Assembly: GCA_045652405.1 (NCBI GenBank)
Contig: JAZRUF010000013.1
Coordinates: forward strand, 1-12,833
Direction: 5' to 3'
DNA: 12,833 nucleotides
DNA from: JAZRUF01 sp045652405
Lineage (GTDB): Bacteria; Bacillota; Clostridia; Oscillospirales; JAAYXM01
Numbering within the stretch: the first letter of the stretch is position 1; each line of letters begins with the position of its first letter. Both the position numbers and the translations under genes were made by a program. This document shows, in pieces, positions 6,464-12,833 of this stretch. Under the pieces are notes generated by a model, which searched no databases, had not been told where the DNA came from, and worked only from the letters and a program-made list of their open reading frames with translations.

Positions 6464-7765
6464 TTAATCAATATCGTTTTTAATTAAATCCTCATAGCTC
6501 TCGCGTTTAACAATCAATTTGGATTTACCGCCGCTAACCATAACTACCGGTGGGCGCGGAACTCGGTTATAATTTGATGCCATTGAATAGTTATACGCAC
6601 CGGTTGCAAGAATTGCAAGTAAATCTCCAGCAGAAACCTTTGGAAGTTTCATATCTTTTCCTATTATATCTCCGCTTTCGCAGCAACGGCCTGCAATGGT
6701 AACCGTTTCAGTCGCCTCAGCGTCAATCCTCTCCGGCAACACAGCAGTGTATTCAGCCTGATACAGGGCATATCGCGGATTATCCGTCATACCTCCGTCT
6801 ACTGAAACATATGTGCGCACATCCTTAATTTCCTTTACCGAACCGACAGTATAAACGGTTATTCCTGACGGAGCTACTATTGAACGGCCTGGCTCAATTA
6901 CCAAAAACGGAAGTTTTAAACCAAATTCCCTCGCCGCAGATTTTACCTCATCTGTGAAGTTTTTAACCGTAGCTTCAATGGGCTCAGGGTCATTGTCCTC
7001 TGTATACTTAATGCCAAATCCGCCGCCGAGATTGAGTTCCTCTATTTCATATCTGAATTTTTCTTTCACATCGCGTATGAATCCCAGCATAACTCTTGCA
7101 GCCTGCTTAAACGGATTATTCTCAAATATCTGAGAACCGATATGGCAATGCACACCTACAAGGTTTACATTCTTTAGAGCTATGGCCTTCTCAACAATTT
7201 CCATAGCTTCGCCGTTTTCAAGCGCAACGCCGAACTTAGAGTCAATCTGACCTGTCATAATAAAATCATGCGTGTGCGCATCAATTCCAGGTTTAATTCG
7301 GAATGAAATGTCAGAAACAACGCCTCGCTCTGCTGACATACGATTTAAATTCTCGAGCTCTTCATTGTTATCTACAACAAACCTGCGAATTCCCGCATCA
7401 AGTGCCATGGAAATCTCGCCAACGGTTTTGTTATTTCCGTGGAAGTACATGCGCGAAGCCGGAAAGCCCGCTTTAAGCGCAGTATACATTTCACCACCGG
7501 ATACAACATCAACAGCCATATTCTCTTCATTGAGGAGTTTGTACATATACTTCGTACTAAAAGCCTTTGAGGCAAAAGCTACCATGAAGTTATCCCCATA
7601 ACTATCCTGCATAGCTTTGCGATATTTTCTGCACGTGGCGCGTATATGATCCTCATCCATTATATACACAGGTGTACCGTATTCCTTCGCAAGTGACGGA
7701 ACGTCCACACCGCCTATTGTTAAATGTCCCTGTTCATTTTGGGACAGACACGGTGAAATCTGCAT
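6464..7765 (-). CDS. lysA: Diaminopimelate decarboxylase
   Basis: LysA converts meso-diaminopimelate to L-lysine and CO2, the last step of lysine synthesis, using pyridoxal phosphate in the cytoplasm. From the ATG at 7765 it has 433 residues, a normal length. The N-terminal alanine-racemase-like barrel carries the cofactor lysine in AFASK (K67), HIGSQ at 208-212, a glycine-rich GGGFG at 250-254 and EPGRS at 291-295. The C-terminal beta domain has the active-site CCESGD (C362 is the likely catalytic cysteine) and GAYNYSMASNYN at 389-400. An ATG at 7774 lies in the Shine-Dalgarno TAAAGGAT and is less likely to be the start. It begins 19 bases after engB with no visible promoter of its own, so it is probably expressed from the lon promoter. 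A terminator follows. Confidence 0.96.
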   Translation of the reverse strand: MQISPCLSQNEQGHLTIGGVDVPSLAKEYGTPVYIMDEDHIRATCRKYRKAMQDSYGDNFMVAFASKAFSTKYMYKLLNEENMAVDVVSGGEMYTALKAGFPASRMYFHGNNKTVGEISMALDAGIRRFVVDNNEELENLNRMSAERGVVSDISFRIKPGIDAHTHDFIMTGQIDSKFGVALENGEAMEIVEKAIALKNVNLVGVHCHIGSQIFENNPFKQAARVMLGFIRDVKEKFRYEIEELNLGGGFGIKYTEDNDPEPIEATVKNFTDEVKSAAREFGLKLPFLVIEPGRSIVAPSGITVYTVGSVKEIKDVRTYVSVDGGMTDNPRYALYQAEYTAVLPERIDAEATETVTIAGRCCESGDIIGKDMKLPKVSAGDLLAILATGAYNYSMASNYNRVPRPPVVMVSGGKSKLIVKRESYEDLIKNDID

Positions 7766-7774
7766 TTTATTCAT

Positions 7775-7780
7775 CCTTTA
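7775..7780 (-). promoter_or_regulatory. Shine-Dalgarno site of lysA (decides start)
   Basis: On the minus strand TAAAGG is directly followed by an ATG at 7774, with no spacer. The in-frame ATG at 7765 is 9 bases away, within the usual range. The start at 7765 (MQISPC) is therefore preferred. Confidence 0.65.
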
Positions 7781-7784
7781 TCAT

Positions 7785-8375
7785 TTACTCATTAGCTGCT
7801 TCTATTATCATGGAAAGCAGCTCAGCTTTACCCAATCCCTTTTCCGCAGAGAAAAGGAGCACCGCCTCTTGCGGAATATCCAAAGTCTCCGATATAAGCT
7901 TTATGGATGCTTCCATCTGACTTTTCTTTAGTTTATCGGCTTTATTAGCCACTACACAGTACGGCACATCGGTTTGGCGAAACCATTCAGCCATAACCAA
8001 ATCATCCTTAGTAGGCTTATGTCTCGCATCTACAATAAACACTCCGAGTTTGAAGCTTTCCTCACGGTTGAAATACTCCTCTAAAAGTTTTCCCCAACGT
8101 TCTTTTTCGCTGTGGGACACTTTTGCGTATCCGTACCCCGGAAGGTCTACAAAGTAGATTTTTTTATCTATGCAAAAAAAGTTTATATGCGTAGTCTTCC
8201 CCGGGGATGCGCCTACTCTTGCAAAATTTTTGCGATTGAGCAAACGATTTATAACCGATGACTTGCCCACATTCGACTTACCTGCAAAAACTATCTGCGG
8301 AAGTTGGTTTTTAGGAAAATCCCTTTGCGATGCCGCTGATATAACAAATTCCGCATTATGCAAATTAACCGTCAT
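7785..8375 (-). CDS. engB: Ribosome biogenesis GTP-binding protein EngB/YsxC
   Basis: EngB (YsxC, YihA) is a small essential GTPase that helps assemble the large ribosomal subunit. The 196-residue length is typical. All G motifs are visible: G1 GKSNVGKS at 32-39, threonines of G2 at 61-62 in GKTTHINFF, G3 DLPG at 77-80 followed by the family mark YGYAK, G4 NKAD at 144-147, and G5 SAEKG at 176-180. The ATG at 8375 has AAAGGAG 9 bases upstream. It follows lon by 23 bases and precedes lysA by 19. The lon-engB pairing is a familiar Firmicutes arrangement, which supports both identification and co-transcription. Confidence 0.96.
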   Translation of the reverse strand: MTVNLHNAEFVISAASQRDFPKNQLPQIVFAGKSNVGKSSVINRLLNRKNFARVGASPGKTTHINFFCIDKKIYFVDLPGYGYAKVSHSEKERWGKLLEEYFNREESFKLGVFIVDARHKPTKDDLVMAEWFRQTDVPYCVVANKADKLKKSQMEASIKLISETLDIPQEAVLLFSAEKGLGKAELLSMIIEAANE

Positions 8376-8398
8376 ATTCGTCCGCTCCTTTCAATTTA

Positions 8399-10843
8399 CT
8401 ACTGTCTTATCATCGGAACTCTTCGCTTGGTCTGAGTTTCGGTCATTGCTGCCGGAATCTTGTTTTCCTCATCGGAAATTTCACTCTTATCCTTTTTTTC
8501 TTCATTATGCGAAAATTCTATTGCAGTATGAATAACCGCGTCAATATGAGATGCGGAAACAAAATTAAGCTCCTCTCGAACTTTCGGGTCAATATCCTCC
8601 AAGTCCTTCAAGTTCTCATCAGGGATTATAACCGTCTTAATCCCCGCGCGGTAAGCCGCCATTGTCTTTTCTTTCAATCCGCCTATCGGCAGCACGCGAC
8701 CGCGTATTGAAATCTCACCTGTCATGGCAACATCTGCACGTGCAGGCACTCCGGTAAGCGCAGAAACCAGTGCCGTGGCAATTGTAACACCGGCAGATGG
8801 ACCATCCTTAGGCACTGCACCTTCGGGGAAATGAATGTGAATATCCTTGGTTTTATAGAAGTCAGCATCAATATTAAGTGCATCCGCGCGGCTTCTTACA
8901 TACGTAACCGCAGCTTTTGCCGATTCATTCATAACCGTGCCCAAATTACCGGTGACTTCAAGCTTGCCAGTTCCGTCAACCACGCAAGCTTCGGCTTGAA
9001 GTATTTCACCACCGACAGCCGTCCACGCCAGACCGTTTACAACTCCCGCCTCACTGTGCTTTGCGCAAATCTCCTTCCGATAGCGTACAACACCGAGAAA
9101 ATCTTTTAAATTCTTAGCGGTAACATGTATTCTTGCACTTTCTCCTGATACGATCATCTTCGCAGCCTTGCGGCAAATTGTACCCAGCTCACGCTCAAGT
9201 GTACGTACACCTGCTTCACGTGTGTATTCTTCTATTACGCAATAGAGCGCCTCATCATCAATTCTAAGCGTTGCACCGTTAAGGCCGTGACGCTTACGCT
9301 CTTTTGCAAGCAAGTGTTCCTTCGCTATATGGAACTTTTCTTCCGCAGTATAGCTTGTAAGCTCTATAACTTCCATTCTGTCCAAAAGGGGTTTCGGTAT
9401 TGTGGAAGTAGTATTTGCAGTGGTGATAAACAAAACGTTTGAAAGGTCAAACGGAACCTCGAGATAATGGTCCCTGAATGCAAAGTTCTGTTCACTGTCA
9501 AGCACCTCAAGCATTGCCGCTGACGGGTCGCCACGGAAATCACTTGACATTTTATCAATCTCATCCAAAAGCAAAACTGCATTTTTACTGCCAGCCTGCT
9601 TCAATGCGTTTATAACTCGTCCCGGCATAGCTCCAATATACGTCTTTCTGTGACCGCGAATATCCGCTTCATCTCGTACACCACCTAAAGACAAACGAGC
9701 AAATTTCCTATCCAGTGCCCGCGCGATTGATTTACCCACAGATGTTTTTCCAACACCCGGAGGTCCGACAAGGCATATTATCTGCCCTTTAATATCCGGC
9801 GCAAGCTGCTTTACAGCTAAGAATTCCAATATCCGGTCTTTCACCTTTTCAAGACCGTAGTGGTCCGAATCAAGGATTTTCTTAGCTGTGGACAAATTAA
9901 TTTTATCCTTCGTCATGGTATTCCACGGAAGCTCCAGGCATGTGTCCAAATATGTGCGGACAACCGTGCTCTCCGGTGAGTTCCACTGCATCTTCCTGAG
10001 TCGGTCCGCTTCTTTAAGAAGCTTTTGAGATACTTCCTCAGATAAATTTAGTTTATTTATCTTTTGGATATATTCCTCATATTCCTCAGTTTGGTCTTCC
10101 CTGTCACCGAGTTCAGATTGAATTGCCTTCATCTGCTCACGCAGAAAATATTCCCTTTGGTTATTGTCCAGTTGCTGTTTCACCTTACCGGTAATATCGT
10201 TTTCAATTTTAAATAACTGCAATTCCCGCGTAACTATCTTATGTACCAGTTGCAGACGCTTATAAGGGCGCATTTCTTCAAGCACCACTTGCTTGTCAGC
10301 AAATGACATAGGCAAATTCTGTGCAATAAAATCAGCTAATTCCTCCGGTGTTTCTGCAGATAAAACATTTATCATTATATCATGGCTGAATTTAGGTGAA
10401 ACCTCTGCAAATTCGCCTATGAGCTCCTGAACGGACCTCATTAATGCCTCAATCTTAATCGCGCTCTCACGTGTTTTAAGTGGAGTAAGCTCCGCCACCT
10501 CAACCTGCAAAAACGGCTCAACCGACAAAACTGTATTAATTCTTGCGCGGTACAGACCTTCAATAAGAATGCGCATATTGTCGCCCGGATATCTGAGCAT
10601 TTGTTTAACCTTAGCTACGGTTCCGACCGTGTATATGTCATTTTCATTTGGGTCATCGCATCTTATATCCTTTTGTGCGACCAAAAACAACAATTGCTCG
10701 TCGCGCATTGTCTCCTCAAGGGCACGCATTGACTTTTCTCTTCCCACATCAAAGTGGACCATCATTTTTGGAAATACGGTGAGCCCGCGAAGTGGCAGCA
10801 CCGGCATAATAGCAAATCCTGATTTCTTTACTGCTTCACTCAT
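8399..10843 (-). CDS. lon: ATP-dependent endopeptidase La (Lon protease)
   Basis: Lon is a cytoplasmic hexameric AAA+ protease that degrades misfolded and regulatory proteins. The 814 residues show an N-terminal substrate-binding domain (about 11-205), a helical and coiled region (about 210-310), and an AAA+ module with Walker A GPPGVGKT at 360-367, Walker B DE at 427-428 and sensor-like N477. The C-terminal serine protease domain has the catalytic pair S683 (KDGPSAG) and K726 (GGLKEK). Residues after about 778 form a charged tail rich in Glu, Lys and Asp. The ATG at 10843 has an excellent Shine-Dalgarno, TAGGAGG, 9 bases upstream. A sigma-A promoter precedes it and the clpX terminator isolates it, so it heads lon-engB-lysA. 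No CIRCE element or CtsR box was recognised upstream. Confidence 0.97.
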   Translation of the reverse strand: MSEAVKKSGFAIMPVLPLRGLTVFPKMMVHFDVGREKSMRALEETMRDEQLLFLVAQKDIRCDDPNENDIYTVGTVAKVKQMLRYPGDNMRILIEGLYRARINTVLSVEPFLQVEVAELTPLKTRESAIKIEALMRSVQELIGEFAEVSPKFSHDIMINVLSAETPEELADFIAQNLPMSFADKQVVLEEMRPYKRLQLVHKIVTRELQLFKIENDITGKVKQQLDNNQREYFLREQMKAIQSELGDREDQTEEYEEYIQKINKLNLSEEVSQKLLKEADRLRKMQWNSPESTVVRTYLDTCLELPWNTMTKDKINLSTAKKILDSDHYGLEKVKDRILEFLAVKQLAPDIKGQIICLVGPPGVGKTSVGKSIARALDRKFARLSLGGVRDEADIRGHRKTYIGAMPGRVINALKQAGSKNAVLLLDEIDKMSSDFRGDPSAAMLEVLDSEQNFAFRDHYLEVPFDLSNVLFITTANTTSTIPKPLLDRMEVIELTSYTAEEKFHIAKEHLLAKERKRHGLNGATLRIDDEALYCVIEEYTREAGVRTLERELGTICRKAAKMIVSGESARIHVTAKNLKDFLGVVRYRKEICAKHSEAGVVNGLAWTAVGGEILQAEACVVDGTGKLEVTGNLGTVMNESAKAAVTYVRSRADALNIDADFYKTKDIHIHFPEGAVPKDGPSAGVTIATALVSALTGVPARADVAMTGEISIRGRVLPIGGLKEKTMAAYRAGIKTVIIPDENLKDLEDIDPKVREELNFVSASHIDAVIHTAIEFSHNEEKKDKSEISDEENKIPAAMTETQTKRRVPMIRQ

Positions 10844-10852
10844 ATCTTTAAA

Positions 10853-10867
10853 CCTCCTAACGGGAGA
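10853..10867 (-). promoter_or_regulatory. lon Shine-Dalgarno inside a small hairpin
   Basis: On the minus strand CTCC (10863-10866) can pair with GGAG of the Shine-Dalgarno (10854-10857) around a 5-base loop. One G-U pair (10867 with 10853) extends the stem. The stem is short, so it may only weakly hide the ribosome site. A temperature-sensitive role is possible for a stress protease but is inference. Confidence 0.3.
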
Positions 10868-10891
10868 GTGTTTTTACTCAATTGTATACCT

Positions 10892-10920
10892 ATTATATTT
10901 TACCTTGTTTTTTACATCAA
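10892..10920 (-). promoter_or_regulatory. Sigma-A promoter for lon-engB-lysA
   Basis: On the minus strand TTGATG (10915-10920) and a perfect TATAAT (10892-10897) are separated by 17 bases, a near-ideal housekeeping promoter. Transcription should start near 10885, giving a leader of about 42 bases before the lon ATG. It is the only strong promoter match between the clpX terminator and lon. Confidence 0.8.
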
Positions 10921-10970
10921 GTCTAGTACATTTAGGCGTTTATTAAATAAAATTTAATTTTTATTGCCGC

Positions 10971-11013
10971 AAAATAAAGCAGAGCGGTCTATTATACCGC
11001 CCTGCTTTATTTT
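10971..11013 (-). terminator. Intrinsic terminator after clpX
   Basis: A long hairpin has outer arms 10971-10982 and 11002-11013 and inner arms 10984-10988 and 10996-11000, around a 7-base loop. The position between the two stems (10983 with 11001) is a G-U pair in minus-strand RNA but an A-C mismatch on the other strand, so the structure favours the minus strand. The 3' arm ends CTTTATTTT. The first arm starts inside the clpX stop codon (11012-11014). Confidence 0.9.
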
Positions 11014-12265
11014 ATCCCACTGCTAAATCGCTTTTCATTATGCACTTTGGTTTACGGTGGTTTCTTATACAATCCTCAGTAATGATTACCTTTGCAATAT
11101 TTTCATCAGACGGCACCTCGTACATAATTTCCGTCATGATACCCTCCAAAACTGCACGCAATCCGCGCGCACCAATTTCGCGCTCTATTGCCAAATCCGC
11201 AATCGCGTTGAGTGCATCATCCTCAAACACGAGCTCGACATCATCCATTGCGAGAAGCTTTTCATACTGCTTTGTCAACGCATTTTTGGGCTTCGTGAGT
11301 ATCTGTATCATCGCTTCTCTGTCCAAAGCCTCAAGCGGCGCGATTACAGGAAGACGGCCGACGAGTTCCGGAATAATGCCAAATTTGAGCAAATCGTGTG
11401 GCTGAATCCCCTTTAAAAGCTCGGTTATATTTGTTTTGTTTTTGCTTGTTATCTGAGCCTCAAATCCAAGTCCACCCTTAGCTGTACGCTTGGATATTAC
11501 CTTATCAATACCGTCAAAAGCACCGCCACAGATAAAGAGAATATTCGCGGTATTAATCTGAATAAACTCCTGATGCGGATGCTTACGCCCACCCTGAGGC
11601 GGAACATTTGCAACCGTTCCTTCAAGAATTTTCAATATTGCCTGCTGTACACCTTCTCCTGAAACATCGCGCGTAATGGATACATTTTCGCTTTTTCGTG
11701 CAATTTTGTCAATCTCATCAATATATATAATTCCGCGCTCTGCCGCTTCAATATCATAATCCGCAGCTTGAATCAGGCGAAGGAGAATATTTTCAACATC
11801 CTCGCCCACATATCCGGCTTCGGTAAGCGTAGTTGCGTCCGCAATCGCAAACGGAACGTTAAGCATTTTTGCAAGAGTCTGTGCAAAGAGCGTTTTGCCG
11901 CATCCGGTCGGACCAATCATAAGAATGTTACTCTTCTGAAGCTCGACACCATCATCAGCTTCCAAATGCGCTATACGCTTATAATGATTGTATACCGCGA
12001 CGCTGAGTGCAATTTTTGCCGACTCCTGGCCGACTATATATTCATCGAGCTTTTGGCGGATTTCCATCGGCTTCATCAAATTAAATTCCGCCACTTCGGC
12101 ACTTTTCATTGCACGCTCTTCTGCGAAGCTGTCATCAATAAGTTGCTTGCAAATCTTAACGCATTCGTCGCATATATATGCGCCGTTGCCGGTTATAATT
12201 CGCCCAACCTCTTCCCTTGGTTTGCCGCAAAATGAGCACATTACGCCTTTAACTTCATCAGACAT
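11012..12265 (-). CDS. clpX: ATP-dependent Clp protease ATP-binding subunit ClpX
   Basis: ClpX is the AAA+ unfoldase that recognises proteins and threads them into ClpP. The 417-residue length is typical. An N-terminal zinc-binding domain has C10, C13, C32 and C35. The AAA+ module shows Walker A GPTGCGKT at 118-125, pore loop GYVGED at 151-156, Walker B with D183 and E184, the RKH pore residues at 227-229, and sensor 2 GAR at 366-368. The ClpP-docking tripeptide, usually IGF, is LGF here (266-268). The ATG at 12265 has AGGA 8 bases upstream. It lies 67 bases after clpP and ends in a strong terminator, so clpP-clpX form one unit. Confidence 0.97.
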   Translation of the reverse strand: MSDEVKGVMCSFCGKPREEVGRIITGNGAYICDECVKICKQLIDDSFAEERAMKSAEVAEFNLMKPMEIRQKLDEYIVGQESAKIALSVAVYNHYKRIAHLEADDGVELQKSNILMIGPTGCGKTLFAQTLAKMLNVPFAIADATTLTEAGYVGEDVENILLRLIQAADYDIEAAERGIIYIDEIDKIARKSENVSITRDVSGEGVQQAILKILEGTVANVPPQGGRKHPHQEFIQINTANILFICGGAFDGIDKVISKRTAKGGLGFEAQITSKNKTNITELLKGIQPHDLLKFGIIPELVGRLPVIAPLEALDREAMIQILTKPKNALTKQYEKLLAMDDVELVFEDDALNAIADLAIEREIGARGLRAVLEGIMTEIMYEVPSDENIAKVIITEDCIRNHRKPKCIMKSDLAVG

Positions 12266-12281
12266 ATACTAAATCCTATCT

Positions 12282-12329
12282 CCGCGCTTAAACATACTGC
12301 GTCCGCCGATGCGCGGTGTATTAACGGAC
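12282..12329 (-). other. Inverted repeats in the clpP-clpX gap
   Basis: On the minus strand GTCCG (12325-12329) can pair with CGGAC (12301-12305). Alternatively CCGCGC (12311-12316) can pair perfectly with GCGCGG (12282-12287), which lies directly before the clpX Shine-Dalgarno region. The two pairings use overlapping stretches and look mutually exclusive. No U-tract follows, so this is not an intrinsic terminator. It could affect mRNA processing or clpX translation, or be chance. Confidence 0.3.
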
Positions 12330-12332
12330 TTT

Positions 12333-12833
12333 TTATCTTTTCTCAATAACCTTGTCAATTAGACCGTATTCCACAGCCTCCTGAGCGGTCATAAAATTAT
12401 CACGCTCAGTATCTCTCTCAACTATCTCAAGCGGTTTCCCGGTTACATCTGCAAGGATATTATTGAGTTTAGACTTAATCTTCAATATGCGGTCAGTATG
12501 AATTTTTATGTCCGTAGCCTGACCTTGGAATCCGGCAAGAGGTTGATGAATCATGATTTCAGAATTCGGAAGAGCAAGACGTTTGCCCTTTGCACCTGCA
12601 GACAAAAGAAACGCACCCATACTTGCCGCCATGCCCACACAAATCGTAGATACATCACACTTTATATACTGCATAGTATCATAAATTGCCATACCCGAAG
12701 TAATAGAACCGCCCGGGCTGTTAATGTAAAACTGGATATCTTTATCCATATCCTGTGCCTCAAGATACAAAAGCTGAGCCACAACCAAGCTTGCAGTTGC
12801 ATCGTTTACTTCGTCGGACAAAAAGATAATGCG
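12333..12833 (-). CDS. clpP: ATP-dependent Clp protease proteolytic subunit ClpP (5' end outside window)
   Basis: ClpP is the self-compartmentalised serine peptidase that degrades substrates fed by ClpX. The reading frame is open to the right edge and 166 residues are visible, beginning RIIFLSDEV. About 28 N-terminal residues are expected beyond the window compared with the usual ~194-residue length. The visible catalytic triad is Ser71 (GMAASMGAF), His96 (EIMIHQPL) and Asp145 (DTERDNFM), numbered from the first visible residue. The TTG at 12821 within FLSDEV is in-frame but sits in the middle of the conserved ClpP fold, so it is not a start. clpX follows after 67 bases. Confidence 0.95.
   Translation of the reverse strand, partial: RIIFLSDEVNDATASLVVAQLLYLEAQDMDKDIQFYINSPGGSITSGMAIYDTMQYIKCDVSTICVGMAASMGAFLLSAGAKGKRLALPNSEIMIHQPLAGFQGQATDIKIHTDRILKIKSKLNNILADVTGKPLEIVERDTERDNFMTAQEAVEYGLIDKVIEKR

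Noticed and set aside
6449..10927. The 9-mer AAGTCTAGT occurring both before the lysA terminator region and upstream of lon.
   Set aside because: It is too short, present only twice and in different contexts; consistent with chance.
12269..12295. An 8-codon upstream open reading frame in the clpX leader.
   Set aside because: It has no credible Shine-Dalgarno and its codons merely include the clpX ribosome site; nothing supports translation.
12333..12821. A clpP start at the TTG at 12821.
   Set aside because: Upstream in-frame codons encode RIIFL, a conserved ClpP segment, so the true start lies beyond the window.

Overview
The window reads as a chromosomal housekeeping segment of a bacterium in the Firmicutes, most likely class Clostridia. 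The evidence is the gene order clpP-clpX-lon-engB, Firmicutes-style A/G-rich Shine-Dalgarno sites, AT-rich sigma-A-type promoters, and a CotJC-type manganese catalase of the kind common in spore formers. Every supportable gene is on the minus strand, so transcription runs from high to low coordinates. No mobile element, tRNA, rRNA or CRISPR array is visible. I see no previously undescribed system; the interest lies in details of regulation and organisation.

Layout in the direction of transcription: (1) clpP (5' end outside the window) and clpX form a protease unit closed by a strong intrinsic terminator that begins inside the clpX stop codon. (2) A clear sigma-A promoter then drives lon, followed closely by engB (ribosome-assembly GTPase) and lysA (last step of lysine synthesis), closed by a second terminator. 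(3) A gene for a small manganese catalase (CotJC-like) stands alone, with its own candidate promoters and a 15-bp-stem terminator. (4) A further sigma-A-type promoter drives ftsK/spoIIIE, the radical-SAM gene ygiQ, ruvC and ruvA (3' end outside the window), with gaps of 1, 14 and 18 bases. ruvB probably follows beyond the window edge.

Functionally, the right half is protein quality control (ClpXP, Lon) linked to ribosome maturation and lysine/diaminopimelate supply. The left half is chromosome processing: FtsK/SpoIIIE pumps DNA at the septum, and RuvA and RuvC belong to the Holliday-junction branch-migration and resolution machinery. An uncharacterised YgiQ-type iron-sulfur enzyme sits between them. 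The catalase cassette separates the two halves.

For ftsK, the catalase gene and lysA, the most upstream possible start codon lies within or directly against the Shine-Dalgarno sequence. I therefore place these starts 3, 2 and 3 codons further in.
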